Source of the DNA: Crossaster papposus
Taxonomy: Eukaryota > Echinodermata > Asteroidea > Velatida > Solasteridae
DNA: 64,000 nucleotides
Reading direction: 5' to 3'
Assembly (NCBI GenBank): GCA_037893245.1
Contig: JBAIAA010000237.1
Location: 1-64,000 of the forward strand
Shown: positions 23,480 to 35,639 of the stretch, piece by piece
Position numbering within the stretch: position 1 is the stretch's first letter
How the letters are laid out: every line of letters begins with the position of its first letter
The notes under the pieces: model-generated
Database searches by the model: none
What the model was told of the DNA's origin: nothing
Seen by the model: the letters and a program-made list of their open reading frames with translations, nothing else
Translations under genes and position numbers: made by a program

Positions 23480-24060
23480 GGGAAAATGTACGCAATTATT
23501 TTGGTTTGTTTTACGGTAAATCATTTATGTACAAATTTAATATTTACATTACTTTACCCAGGGTGTTCCCAAACGGTTTAAAAAACTGGGCCCTACATAC
23601 ATCATCAAACACAATTTGATTACAAAAATACATCAAAAGTCATCAACAAACCGTAAACTGACAACTAACAATAATACTTTATCATACAACAGCATTTACA
23701 CAAAAATACAAACAGAATATTTACAGACGTACAAGGATATTTACAGGAATAAAAACATTTATAACTAGGTATGTCTGTACTTTAACTTTCAGTATAAACA
23801 GTTTTGTTTAAAGGGATCGTATACGTTTGGTAATTGGAACCCACTGTTTGTTTCAATCCAATATAGTTATAGATATATACCTTAAAACTAACCTGTGAAA
23901 ATTTCATTTCAAAAGGTGGTAGCGATTTTGAGATATTGTCGAAAATCTGGAGCGGTTATGTCCACGCAGGAAAAATAATCTGCATTGGATCATGGAATAC
24001 ACAATCTAAGAATCTAAAAAGCGGTTGGTCAGCGTGAAATGCGTCGTTAGCTTCTGTTCG
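23480..24060. other. AT-rich intergenic or intronic DNA
   Basis: No gene seen. 'ttaaagggatcgtatacgtt' near 23810 resembles the start of a TTAAAGG-type MITE, but its partner end was not found. Confidence 0.35.
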
Positions 24061-24070
24061 CTATGTTGGC

Positions 24071-24170
24071 TAGTGGGTGGGTCCATTAGTGGGTGGGTCC
24101 ATTAGTGGGTGGGTCCATTAGTGGGTGGGTCCATTAGTGGGTGGGTCCATTAGTGGGTGGGTGGGTGAGC
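24071..24170 (+). repeat. 16-bp minisatellite TAGTGGGTGGGTCCAT
   Basis: Six perfect tandem copies of a 16-bp unit followed by a degenerate GGGTGGGT and GTGAGCAGGTG tail. Confidence 0.95.
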
Positions 24171-24179
24171 AGGTGAAGG

Positions 24180-25280
24180 GGTGAGCAGGTGGGCAAGAAT
24201 GGGCAAGAGTGGGCAAGTGTTTCTAAATTCGATACCCTGTGGATACCTGAACACAATGGTGACAATGGAAGTCAAAATGTCTCTAATAGGTCTCCACAAA
24301 GATAGATTAACAGGTTTTACTAACAGACTAGGGTTATAGTGTTTGGTTTTTGGTTAGGGTATAATATAGGGTATTTGGTTCAAATTTCAACCCAGAAAAT
24401 TAACCTAAATAGGAACATTTTAAAGAGATTGTTTGGCACTCCACAAATGTTTTACACAAGAACATCAATTCTTTTCGTACATTGCGTAATGGGGAAAATC
24501 CATAGGGTTTGTGTGCTAAGGGGAATCTCTCTAATCTCAAACTCAGAACACTCTAAAATTCTAAAATGTTCAACATCACCCCAATTTGTCTTTTTCTGCA
24601 TTTTCTTTCATTATACCATATAACCCAATTTTACCTTGTGCTGCCTTTACTGAAGACCCAACGCATTATGGGTCCTCGGAAATGTCCCCACTACTCGGCC
24701 TGTTTTTTTCCAAACAAAAGAACCTGTCCCCACAACTATAGGTGGAGGCTAGAACAAACTTGCGGATGGGATGTGTGCGAGTTTGTTCAAATAGTGGACG
24801 TAGAGCAATAGAGGACAATAAGGTCCACGATTGACAGAAAGTCCACGATTGAAATCCGTGTGCAAAACATATGGGAGGCCTTCGTAACATGTTAAAATTA
24901 CAAACATGTTAAAAGTACAAACAAAAGAGTGACAAAAGGAGTCCACGGTCGCAGGTATTTAAACACACGTATTGTGTATTTAGGTGGAACGTAGATTTTG
25001 TTTATTCTATATGGTGCTTACCCTTTCCCTGCCACGCATGTATCACAGCTTTGCAATTGAGTTTGTTTCCTTTAGAAAACAGTTGTACTGGTAACAATGG
25101 TGCGCATGCGTCTAATGTGCATATTAGATCACGCCACATTGCGTTACAAAATTAGCGATTGTTTGTTTGTGCGGTTCGTGGACAGTGAAGTTGCCGTAGC
25201 CCGTGCGTTACCTGCCGTGGGCAAATTCAATTTGAATTTATATATGACAACAGATTTCTTATACCTGTTTTTATTAAATA
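24180..25280. other. Intronic stretch, nothing assigned
   Basis: Short frames at 24339-24946 and 25097-25288 look random. No splice-supported exon or repeat pair was recognised. Confidence 0.45.
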
Positions 25281-25382
25281 TTTATTAAATAAATATACAT
25301 ATATAGAACCGCACATCTTTGTTCGTTTTCACAAGAAACACAAATGAACAGACGAGGCTATGGACAGGACACACAGCAATAA

Positions 25383-25575
25383 GGGGGGGGGGGGGGGTGG
25401 TCGGGGGATGTTCCTTGGGGGTGGTCGGGGGTTGGGGGTGGTTGAAGGTGGTGGTCGTAGGTGGTGGTGGTGGTGATGGGATGGTGGGGGGGGGTGGTCG
25501 GGGGAAGGGAAGGGGGGGGGGGGGGGGTGGTCGGGGGAAGGGAAGGGGGGGGGGGGGGGGGTGAGGGGGTGGAGC
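25383..25575 (+). repeat. G/GT-rich low-complexity tract
   Basis: Alternating poly(G) and ggtggtcgggggaaggga words, including a tandem copy of the last. Pro/Thr-rich minus-strand translations are artefacts. Confidence 0.9.
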
Positions 25576-25824
25576 CTCCAAACTGGGAAGGGGGGTCAGA
25601 ATGAAAATCAAAGAAATAAGTAGGGATGCCCACATTCAAAAAGAAAAAAAACGGCCGTATTTTACCGCGGACAATTGCGCTCGATCGTTGTGTGTCAATT
25701 GGCGGGAGGAGCCCTTTTATTATATATTCGCGCTATGATCTGATTGAGTTCGAGGCGTCCAGTACAACTGTCTGCGTCATCATTAGATTTGTTTGGTGTG
25801 GGTCTCGCCGCCTGCGTTTTCCTA

Positions 25825-26351
25825 AGGGTGGTTTTTTTACGGGGAACGCGAACGATTTGCGAAGGATGCGAATGCTCGCAAAGTCTTCCTGAAATCCCAA
25901 ACAGATTCCGACAGTTTGGAAAATGTCCCGCGCATGTCTCGCGAAAGCAGCGAAGTTCGTCCGATCGTTTTTCGAGCTATTCACGAACTGTTCGCGTACT
26001 TCCTGAGAACGGTTGACTTCGCCAAAGAAGCAAACGCGAGCCATTTCGCAAGATAATTGTGCGACATAATGTACGAATGTCGCACGAATGTCCGCACGAA
26101 TGTTGCCCGAGGTTCGTGCAACATTCGTGTTGTTCGCATTTTAGTCGCATGTTCTTTGTGTATGTTGACTGGCCATAGTTCGGCAACGCTACACACGACA
26201 TTCGCACATACACGTACGTTGTGAGAACTACGCACAAACTGCATTGCCGCAACACATGCGGAGAAAAACTTCTCCGAATGTTGGACTTTGCAATTTTTTC
26301 GACATTGGTATCATTCGCGAATCGTTCGCGTGCCCCGTGAAAACCTACCCT
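25825..26351. mobile_element. MITE with AGGGTGGTTTTT ends
   Basis: The left end (agggtggtttttttacgggg then aacgcgaacgat) pairs with the right end (atcgttcgcgtgccccgtga then aaacctaccct). About 527 bp, rich in CG and in gcacgaatg-type words. Open frames inside are compositional. Confidence 0.8.
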
Positions 26352-26628
26352 AACGACCAACTGGTCTTCAAAGGATTCTCTTTCTGTATTTCTTTCTTTC
26401 TTTCTTTGCCGCCAACGTAAAAGAAAAAAGAATTGATGTGAAAACCTTGACCGCGGCTATAAACTGTAACGATTTTTCGCGCCCCTTTTCTCAGTAATCA
26501 ATGTAGGAAAATGGCAGACGCGTAATGATTTTTATTTTTTGTGTGTGTTCATTGACTTTTAGTCTGGTTTGGTAATTGAAGAACAGACCGACACTTTTTA
26601 TAAATTTTTAATTGATAAAAAAAAAAAT

Positions 26629-26683
26629 GCAAATCGGGACTCGAATACCGGACCGGTGCCCTACCAACTGAGCTATCTTGCCC
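26629..26683 (-). ncRNA. tRNA-derived SINE-like head (degenerate)
   Basis: The minus strand has a canonical A box (tagctcagttggtag) and a B-box-like word (ggtattcgagtccc) only about 15 bases apart, so the anticodon arm is missing. A T run follows (a pol III terminator-like stretch). It is a tRNA-like fragment and not a functional tRNA. Confidence 0.5.
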
Positions 26684-26776
26684 TATGTTTACGAGGTCTC
26701 CAAAAATGTCAGTATTTTTGTTCGAGGGCGCTAGTCAGAAGTCATAAACACCAGAATTCTGTGTGGCCATGGGTTA

Positions 26777-26897
26777 ACGCCTAATTTGACGATACAGCCT
26801 GGGAAGCGATTTATAATAAACAAATAAACCACAAGGGAAACACATTGAGTGATTTCCACTCAATGTCGCTTCCCAGGTTGTATTGTAAAATTGGCGT
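26777..26897. mobile_element. Small hairpin MITE
   Basis: Inverted ends acgcctaatttgacgataca / tgtattgtaaaattggcgt, continuing into gcctgggaagcga / tcgcttcccagg, with an inner hairpin acattgagtg...cactcaatgt. About 121 bp. Confidence 0.85.
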
Positions 26898-26986
26898 CGC
26901 TTGACTTCATGACCTCATCACCCATGAGCAATCTCCTTGAAAATCCGGGATCCGCCGTTGACTTTTTCGATAAAACTGTCTGTACA

Positions 26987-27275
26987 AGTACAAGCACTTT
27001 GAGAATGACATTAAACGGCCAACCAAGTATGAAGTGCATGGTACATCCGGGTATTTTACTGTTGTGTTGCTTGTCCCGGCACTATCAGCCTGAACCTGCT
27101 TCGGATAGAGTTTCGTTAAAAATAATCCCTCGGCTCGGCGATGTTAAAATAATCCCGGCGCGAACTGGTTAAACAGGCATACTTTCAGTACAGTACAAGC
27201 ACTTTGAGAATGACATTAAACGGCCAACCAAGTATGAAGTGCATGGTACATCCGGGTATTTTACTGTTGTGTTGC
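26987..27275 (+). repeat. Exact 84-bp direct duplication around a MITE remnant
   Basis: Positions 26987-27070 and 27192-27275 are identical (start agtacaagcactttgagaat, end tactgttgtgttgc). The 121 bp between contain the right part of the TCCGGCGCGAACTRGTTA MITE (27108-27170). Confidence 0.9.
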
Positions 27276-27957
27276 CCACTCACAAAACGGCGGACGGGTT
27301 ACATGGGATGGCGGCACGACCGCGTAGTGCGCACATACGGCATAGTGAGTGCGCTCTCTACTTTCTATTATATAACATAATATATGGCGGGTCATTACCA
27401 ATTCATGGTTGCACCGACAGTAGCGGAGTGTAGGTTATTTGAGTGACGACGATGATGATAGGACGATTAATTATTGAAGATCTCTTCATCTCTCATTTAT
27501 CAATCCGCCAATTCGTCAAACCGCTCGATATAGTGTCTCGGTGGGCGTGGGCGCGGTGGCGCACACTTTTTAGACACAGGTGATCAGATATAATTAGACG
27601 GTGCGGAAAGTGGTTGTCACATATAGTTAGATGCTAAATTTATTGGTGTGTTTGTGTGTACGAACACGCACTGTGGACCCGATAGCATTATTGACGTCCA
27701 CGGAAAAGGTTTAGGGATTGTGGACTTGCACACGTCCAAAGTCATCAGTTTCGTTTCTCCCCTCTTAAATAAAAACTCGTGAAGAACAAAAGGCTAAGGG
27801 GTATGTAGAAGATTGAACGGGATCAGGGGCCTGGAGAGCCTGGAATCAAACTGTTAGGGTTGAAACAATTTCTGGAAGCGAGAAAAATGAGTATTTAGCC
27901 GTAATAGCGTAAATCTATTCAGTCAAATAGATAAAACTAGCAATTTATTGCTTATAA

Positions 27958-28460
27958 TCAGAAGCACCAAGCAAAAGCAAAAGCTCATCAAGCAGAAGCA
28001 AAAGCAATTGCTTAAAAACATATACATAACATTTTGCTTTGACTGACAGCTTTTTCTTAAGCTTGCCTAGCAAAATGCTTAGGTTCTGAACAATAGCGAT
28101 AAATGCTTAATGACTAAAGCAAAAGCTTGTTTTTATGTATACGTTTTAAGCAATTGCTAATTAGAAAGTATTTGCTTGCAAGAAACAAGCTTTTACTTTT
28201 GCTGAAAAGAAAAAACCTTTTTTCTGGCTTTAGCAATTTCTTAATTTGATGTATACAAATGTAAAAGCAAAAGCCTTAGGGACAGGTGGTAACAAAATTA
28301 CATCTGTCAATTATAAACATGCACGATGTTAAGTTTAACAACCAACTCCTTATAATTAATAAGCAGAAGCAAAAGCAATTGCTTGAAAACATATACCTAA
28401 CATTTTGCTTTGCCTAACAGCTTTTTCTTAAGCTTGCCTAGCAAAATGCTTGAACTCTGA
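27958..28460. repeat. AGCAGAAGCAAAAGCAATTG repeats, copies 2 and 3
   Basis: Two copies (about 27985-28275 and 28359-28460), separated by the 28283-28345 dispersed repeat. The first is a full foldback whose second half runs as the reverse complement, ending 'gtaaaagcaaaagcctta'. Confidence 0.7.
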
Positions 28461-28469
28461 ACAATAGCG

Positions 28470-29330
28470 CTATCCATCCAAATTAATGTCCGCTGAGGCG
28501 TGCGTAAATGTAGCCCGGATGTAAAGCTGTGTAGAGACGCACGGTTTGCTTTTTGTTTTATCCAAACACAAGTTCCAAAATGGCCGCAGAGAGCGATGTT
28601 GATAAAACTGCTGTCGAATTTGATCACTATGTGTGGAGTGTTGGATAGGGCGTCCCTTTTTGTTTCGTCAAAGTGTAAAAGAGTCACAAGGCAAACTTTT
28701 GGAAGGTCACTTGGCGACGCGTCACTGCAAAGTTGAGATGATAAGAACATGCAGTCCTTTCAAAACTATTGATGAAAAGTTGTTTGCGTTTTTGAATGTC
28801 AAGGTGCGCGCCTCATTCCGCCTTGCAGACATCGTATTACGCTATGCTATTGATTCGATCTTGTTTTAACAGTAAAATGAAATTCCTAAATATTTAACGA
28901 CTCAAAAAGCAAACATAATATCCTTCATCCAACCAGAACTCTGTAAACATCCTTCGCAGACCTTAGACGTAATGACGTCACACTCTGTTTACATGCATGT
29001 GCACTTTTATATGGGAGTCAGGTGGGGACAGGTGCCTGGCGTCCTGACTTGCGCGCATAAGAAAGCGCACTTGAAAACAAAGCCATTATGTTATTACGTC
29101 TTAGGTCTGGTATCTCAAAAAGTGTTCAACTTTGGTGTGTTTTTTATATCTATTTAATAGCAGTTAAATTGCATCTGAATACATTTACGGCTCGAGCTAT
29201 ACGTAACATTGTAATGGGAGCCAATGTTGACACACTGTGTCAATCTTAACACACGGTCTGCGAGTGCATCTCACAGGGCTTATCTTTATTCCGACAAATT
29301 TAGTCCTAATACACAACATTTAATTTTATT
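28470..29330. other. Unassigned stretch with short frames
   Basis: A short ATG frame at 28580 runs 22 codons to TAG, and a 78-codon + frame covers 28633-28869. Neither has a recognised family or a convincing splice partner. Confidence 0.3.
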
Positions 29331-29339
29331 CTGTGTGTA

Positions 29340-29522
29340 ACTTTTTAAAGTTAGGATCGGCAGGCTTTCGATTCAAAGTGTTTTATTTTACTTTTGTCGG
29401 TCCTGGCCAACTTGGATAAGGTTGTTTTTGTTTTGTTTTAATGTTAGTGTAATTTGGAATTGTATGTTGTTCATGTATGTTTGTACCTGTTGTTGAAGGC
29501 CGAATAAATAATAATAATAATT
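29340..29522 (+). mobile_element. LINE-like 3' tail
   Basis: T-rich 3' UTR-like sequence (gttgtttttgttttgtttta, then ttgttgaaggccgaataaat) ending in (AAT)n. This layout is typical of 5'-truncated CR1/RTE-type non-LTR insertions. No coding part remains. Confidence 0.45.
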
Positions 29523-30057
29523 TGCAAACATAAAAAAAGCAAATATATTATTATTATGATGATGAAATGCCTTACTGCATGGACTGTTTAATGCACCCTG
29601 TACAATTTAATTATGGCACCTGGTGTGCCGTCCTTTATAAAACAAGTGATATTTTAAAATTTAATTTTTAATGCTGGTCGGCTGATCAGCAGTGGGGAAA
29701 AAAACTGGCTTAATTATTTCAAATAATACGTCCAATTTACCCAATTTGGTTAGCCCGCATTTTGTTAGCAATCGATATGAACGGTTAGCACGCCAACCAG
29801 ACTGGTTCCTTGAGCGTATAATTCCCCGTACAAGAATAAGATTGTTTTCTAGGTTTTACCAGCATCTATACTGTCGAACAAATTCTTCAAATAAGTCGGT
29901 TTATAATAATATCTGCTATACTAAACCCCCAAAACCATCCATTTCTAAAAATTACAGCAAAAGCAAATGATGTATAAAAACGACCCCCGAACCGCCAAAT
30001 CGGAACCAAACCGCAGTTATATCTAGGGTCATTCCATGAGGTTCGGACACAACGTGT

Positions 30058-30360
30058 GACATGCCATCTATCGACTAAATTATTTGAGTATTTATTCCTG
30101 ATATTTGTCTTTGGTGTTGGACACAATATTGGGCAAGTTTGTACGATTTCGAACAATATAGTTTCATGGGAAATTTGACATTTCATGACAAATGTAGAAC
30201 TCCTATATGTAACAGGGTACATCCTTCTGTTGTGTTTAAAGATTTATTGTATACAACCTCTTTGCATACTTGACCACAACATCTGTACGTATTTGTATAA
30301 GATTATTGTAGATAAATTGCAACTGTGTATTTCAGGCAAAGAGTAACTAACTCATAAAAC
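30058..30360 (+). repeat. Dispersed repeat shared with 61627-61935
   Basis: Shared ordered words: 'tgccatctatcgacta', 'acatttgacatttcatga'-like, 'gtaacaggg', and 'aactaact' near the end. About 300 bp and diverged. Confidence 0.6.
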
Positions 30361-30889
30361 CTTGCATGAGGTCCATTCAGTGTGTTCATATACATAGGCA
30401 AACTGTGTAATGATATGTAGCGGTACTGAGATTTCCTCAGAAGGTAATGCACATTATTAAGGACACACGTTCCAACTTGGTGAAATATGACCCATGTATA
30501 CATGCACAAATAAAACACACTAAGCACACGCTATCAAATTCACTCCATCTAATTTCATTATGTGTTGCGGACACGTACATGAATTCAAAATGACCGCGCA
30601 CTGGAAGGATTCAAAGTATCTCCGCGCGTAAAAATGAGGAGTTAGCGCTCTAGTAATTTAATATAGCTCTATGGAAAATAGGACACCCAAACGTGATGTG
30701 GGTAGCTTGCTGGTTTTTTAATGGACGTGCATGTACATTAAGCGCGCACGTGTCCCACTAACACGGCCGTGTTGACCCCGTTTTATGGTTGAAACTTTAT
30801 CCAATCAGAGATGCAAAAAAATGACGTCATGCCATGCCCAGCGTTCTGCGTAGCCGGTGGCCATGGGCTTTATTCACGAGTCGGCCATA

Positions 30890-31194
30890 TTAAAGGTAGG
30901 ATACACCAACGGTAATTGCTTGAATTATCAGGAATGGGTGGATTTTGGGGGTTGTATTTTGTAGTAAATATCGTTTAACTAACCTGTTATAAGTTTTACA
31001 ATCATGGATGCCAAGAAAAGTAAGAAAAACGTCGTTCGTTTTCAACAGGCGTCGGGCAGCTGTTTTTATTTTTTATTTTTTTTCGGACGGCAATCGTGAA
31101 TTTATAAAAATATAATTCAATTTTTTTGGAACAATTGCAGGATATCTAGCGCAATTTATTTTCGATATCTGCAAATGGTGTATCCGACCTTTAA
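30890..31194. mobile_element. MITE of the TTAAAGGTAGGATACACC family, copy 2
   Basis: Ends ttaaaggtaggatacaccaa and aaatggtgtatccgaccttt then aa. It aligns with 4155-4548 in the opposite orientation and is nested in the 30574-31955 element. Confidence 0.85.
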
Positions 31195-31280
31195 AATGAA
31201 AGTGAAGTAAAATCTTCATTTTTGGAGCTTGCAAATTAAATTGAAAGCAATGACCTAAAGTTAATGACAAATTCATACCA

Positions 31281-31466
31281 CTTCTCTGATAAGACTAGAA
31301 TGCAAAAATAGTCTGGCACCGTTTATAATTTATAAATTACATTCGGGGAACACGACCAAAATGGCTTCCTCCACTCTTCTCTGATGAGGTTAGAATGCAA
31401 AAATGGTCTGGCACCATTTATAATTTATAAATCACATTCAGGGAACACGACCAAAATGGCTTCCTC
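31281..31466 (+). repeat. Tandem pair of about 93-bp units
   Basis: Two adjacent copies sharing 'cttctctgat', 'agaatgcaaaaat', 'gtctggcacc', 'tttataatttataaat' and 'gacc aaaatggcttcctc' blocks, with few differences. Confidence 0.85.
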
Positions 31467-32218
31467 GTGAATAAAATCCACCGAGCGAACATTTACTGCA
31501 ATTTACCCACTCTAAATTGAGCCCTGCCACTGTGTCCGCGCCATTTCTCAAAAAATAAAGGACTGACCTTTTGTTAATTAGTTTTCCATTCTAAGGGTGG
31601 GACTACAAACGATGAAAAAAAAGGAGAAAAGAGAATGGAACGAAAACACCCATTGTGTTGGTTGGACATCTTTATTGGCGTGTTCTCAAAACCTCGTGAT
31701 GTAACGTGCGTGGGTGGTGGCAATATTGTTTAATTAGAAGCCTAATAATATTTGTACCGCGAGCAGCGACAACAAACGCACCGACATGGAAATACAACGA
31801 TCCAGTTCTGGTACAACAAAAGGTTATATTTGTCCAGGGAGATGGGTCTTGAACGTAGAGCTATATTAAATTACTAGAGCGCTAACTCCTCATTTTTACG
31901 CGCGGAGATACTTTGAATCCATTCTGTACGCAGACATTTTGAATTCATGTGCATGTTGTAGAACATAATAAAAATAGATGGATTGAATTTTAACAGTGTA
32001 CTCTAATTGCAACGCGAGTGCAAGTAGAACAGACGCAAACAGCTTACGTGCACCATACCAGTTAAATAAAGTCACGGCAAAATCATCTGCGGCGGATAGG
32101 TACGCGCACACGGATGGTTTGCGCTATTTGCGCAGAAAAACAACTAAACGCTCATTTGATGATCGTGCGTTTCAGTTTTGGGCGTATCTGCTTCGGTAAC
32201 GCACTGTATATAGAATAC

Positions 32219-32345
32219 AAACGCAGATATGCAAATAGCCGTACAAAAGCCGTACAGAGTTGTGATTTTTTTACATAATGGAGATCAATGTAGAAAACTC
32301 ACAACTCGGTACGGCTTTTGTACGGCTATTTGCATATCTGCGTTT
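32219..32345. mobile_element. Hairpin MITE
   Basis: About 47-bp arms (aaacgcagatatgcaaatag and ctatttgcatatctgcgttt at the ends) around a 32-bp loop. Non-coding. Confidence 0.85.
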
Positions 32346-33457
32346 TCTTCTTTCTTTATGTCTAAAGATTTTTAATACAATTTTTTCTGGTTTTTTATTG
32401 TCACGTGTGATTAATTGGTATACTGTACCTGTATAGTTTGCATATAGGAACAACATAGTGGAGTGTGATGCGGTATGTCAAAATCAGCCACTTTTGGGCA
32501 AGAAGTCAATTTTGAGTTTCTGCAATAATAGTAAAATGTACCCTTTGGGTTTTTCTTATTGCATAATCCAAAGTAAAGATATACAATTTTGAAATCACAT
32601 TGTCTGAAATGTTAAAAATGAGAAATAGACCTTTAAAATTGGAGTATTGTATTAAACACAATGCTTTGTCGGTGAAGTTTTAATTTGAAACTTTTACAGA
32701 ACGGTTGAAACATAAATATAGCACCACAAACAATTTAAAATCCCAAAAATCAGTAAAAAATCACCCTACATCATTTTGCAGCTGTTTTTTCATTCGTAGA
32801 TCTGCTCAATTCCGTCCGGTTTTGACATACCATGTCACAATATATTTCTCTTTAACGTGACATCTCTAATGATAACCTGAATGTGCACAATTCTGCCAAT
32901 GGTCTTTGTTGTATACCTTTTTTAACGAACATGCACTGCCTTCATACCACGCCTGATACATTATTGCTAGTGTATATATTTACTATCCTGCAAACTTAGG
33001 TGAGGTAAGATAAATCTGTAGTGTTTATACGCAGCTAAATTATAAACATTGGAGGTGATTGCGCCGACACGGTATGTTTAGGTTTAACACGTTTGTGTTT
33101 ATAGTGCAATATTTTTATACATTCGAGATTCTTCTTCGATCAAAGAAAAGCACACACGTATGTTTCTACGTACGTGTGTTTCCTGTTTACACTTCAATAA
33201 AAACTACCCCATAGATTATCGTCTGGCCACTGTGTTGTACGATTCTGACAGATTGATTGTGGCCAGTCCTAACCAGATTAGAAAAATTGTCATCGTTAAT
33301 TTCCGTTTACATGTAGTAATAAAAAGGCGAACATTTAATAAGTTAAAACATTAATCATGAAAGATAAGTGAACATCTTTGATAAACGATGACATGAAATT
33401 CTTGAAGTGAAGTACTCCGTCCATATGAAATTCTTGAAGTGAAGTACTCCGTCCATA

Positions 33458-33665
33458 TGAAGCAAGACATGGGACGGAGAGAACCCCCTCTCCCTTGTGG
33501 TAGTCATTATGCTTGCGGAATGTTGTGGTTTTTTTCACGGGAATTCTTGTTAGGTTTTTAAGGGGGTACGTTGGGTAACGCTAGTCTAGGGAGTGTATAG
33601 GTATAGGGGACTATAAGGGGAAGGGGGGGGGGGGGGGGGGGGGAGGCTCCGTCAGTCTCATATCG
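33458..33665. mobile_element. Repeat of the GGAATGTTGTGG family, copy 2
   Basis: Ends catgggacggagag and ggctccgtcagtctcatat, with 'gagtgtataggtatagggga' in the body and a poly(G) run before the right end. Same family as 7290-7485. Confidence 0.7.
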
Positions 33666-35092
33666 TGCCGGGTATAACTCCGTGTTTGCTGAGTACTACA
33701 TACTATGTTCATGTTCGAGCAACAAGAAAACCTTGAATAACCATACACTACCTCCATGCACTGACTTAATCGCAGACTCTCGTCTTTTGCTTCCGACGTA
33801 AAAATAGGATGTTACACAAGTTATAAATTGCGTACAGAGTGGGTTGTTCAGGGGGTGTTGGGGGAGGGGGAATGGTGGGAGGGATCTATTCAACATAATC
33901 TACACGTGGATTACTTCATTTATAATTATTGTTTCCACATTTTAATCGTTTTAACCGTTTAAATAAGTGCTGATTTCAAACGGAATATGTCATAGGTTAT
34001 ACCGGGTGTCTCTAAAACTAAGTTTGCTGATTTCAGTACCTTTCATAACTGTCTTGTTTGTTCAGTCATTCATGGCAATGACATAATGAACCTTATACCA
34101 TTGGACAGAGGGCATTCTACCCCTTCAACAGACATTTGTTTTTTTCAGAAACAGTAGTTTGGCAATAATATGAATTTAAAAATGGGTATAGGCCCTACTT
34201 CCTTTTTTAGAGAAAACCCTGTATAGTGGTGTAACCCGAAAGTTGAATTGTGGATATAGTGACACCTCGGGCTATTACGGATGATAATTTCACGGTGACT
34301 TGCTTGCGCGCGCGTGTGACTCGCGGGCGATCGCGACCAGCGGCACGCCGCGCCAAATATCGCGTATAAGTTGGACTGTGATCCGGGCGTCACTGTACTT
34401 TTCGCTTCGGTTTTCCCTTTATCCCCGGATGTAACTCCGCGATGCACACCACATCCAGTGGGTGGGCATGCACACTGAAACAAAAATCGAGATGTATGAA
34501 ATTATATAGGCCTACGGGGTACTGGATCAGAAAGGGATACCCATCTGTCACGCTGGGAGCGATATGGGCTGTTTTGGGAGTTATTTCAGGTCAGCGAATT
34601 TGGTAATAAAAGCTGTTGTTTATTAAGGGAATAAATGTGTGCTCGAGAGTGTGCAATAAAGCGTATTTACTATGTACCAGACTATTACTGCCATTGGCAA
34701 CTTCGTTCCCAGGGTGTCGAGCTGTACGCGCCCAACACTACCCGCTCTTACTATTGGAGACGAGGTACGGTTGGAAATAAAGTGAGCCCTGGGGACGGGT
34801 ATAATGCGACATCGCTTTGTTGCCAGCTGGTTTTAAACACTTCCAGCCATGTCTTTATCGTCCGTTTAATACCGGCCACGTAACGGGTTCTCGACCAATA
34901 GGAATGCCTAAACTGTCCCAGGTATTTATGAATGTGTCTTTATATTTATCCGTGCTGTAAACAAGTTCTGAGCATTTTATTCTGGCGGATTTTAGTACAT
35001 TCTATCCCTCATCAAAACCAGGATTAATTTATTACACAATTTTGAAAACTGTGAAATATTGTATAGATGTTAATACATGGTATATACACTCA

Positions 35093-35285
35093 CGTTTGTT
35101 TATGGTGTAAATCAAGGAGTTTCTTTTGTTCCTCTCGATGATTTCCTTTGTTTGTACTCAGTTTGTACGGCTCTCATTGGTTTTGTACACGAATCTAAAT
35201 CGAGGGCGTCCTTGATTCTAACCCTAACCCCAATTCACCTTCGTGTCGCCAGGCATGTGTCCTTCATTTACACCATAAACAAACG
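35093..35285. mobile_element. MITE of the GTTTGTTTATGGTGTAAAT family, copy 1
   Basis: Perfect 20-bp terminal inverted repeats (cgtttgtttatggtgtaaat at 35093-35112; its reverse complement at 35266-35285). The interior matches 45115-45284, including 'cggctctcattggttttgta' and 'aaccctaaccccaattcacc'. Confidence 0.92.
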
Positions 35286-35639
35286 CATACAGTCGTGAAC
35301 CACATAACGATCGAGGCTCGATATTGTGTTTTCCTTTATTCCTATGTTATACCCAATCCCCATTGCTTTGCACTTGCACTTGCACCGTCGATCGAGGACC
35401 GAATTTTTCCATTCATACCGCCGACCGAGGGGCTTTTGTTTCCTTTGTTCTCCTTTGTGTCTCGCCCCTCGGTCGTTATGTGGTGCCGGAACATGTATAC
35501 TTGTGTGTATATGTATACTTTTGTTCTTCGAGTATTCAATTTTGATAAGGGCGTCTCTATTTTACTTCTATATTCTCTTATTTTTTTGCCTTGGTCACTG
35601 GGTCAAACAAATAAAATATGAAGAACCAAATTCAGGTGC

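Larger units (their letters stand above)
30574..31955. mobile_element. 1.38-kb TIR element with nested MITE
   Basis: About 100-bp terminal inverted repeats: 'ggattcaaagtatctccgcg' and 'aatgaggagttagcgctcta' on the left (30574-30672) reappear as reverse complements on the right (31856-31955). The interior has no transposase frame. It holds a TTAAAGGTAGGATACACC MITE (30890-31194) and a tandem pair of about 93-bp units (31281-31466). Words around 30870 and 31195 (gagtcggccatatt, aaagtgaagtaaaatcttc) also occur at 41130-41200. Confidence 0.8.

Noticed and set aside
25285..25639. Pro/Thr-rich minus-strand and Gly-rich + strand frames
   Set aside because: They are translations of the G/GT-rich tract.
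34635..34883. Tyr/Trp-rich + frame near 34.7 kb
   Set aside because: An acceptor-like and a donor-like site exist, but the donor is weak and no family or neighbouring exon is visible.
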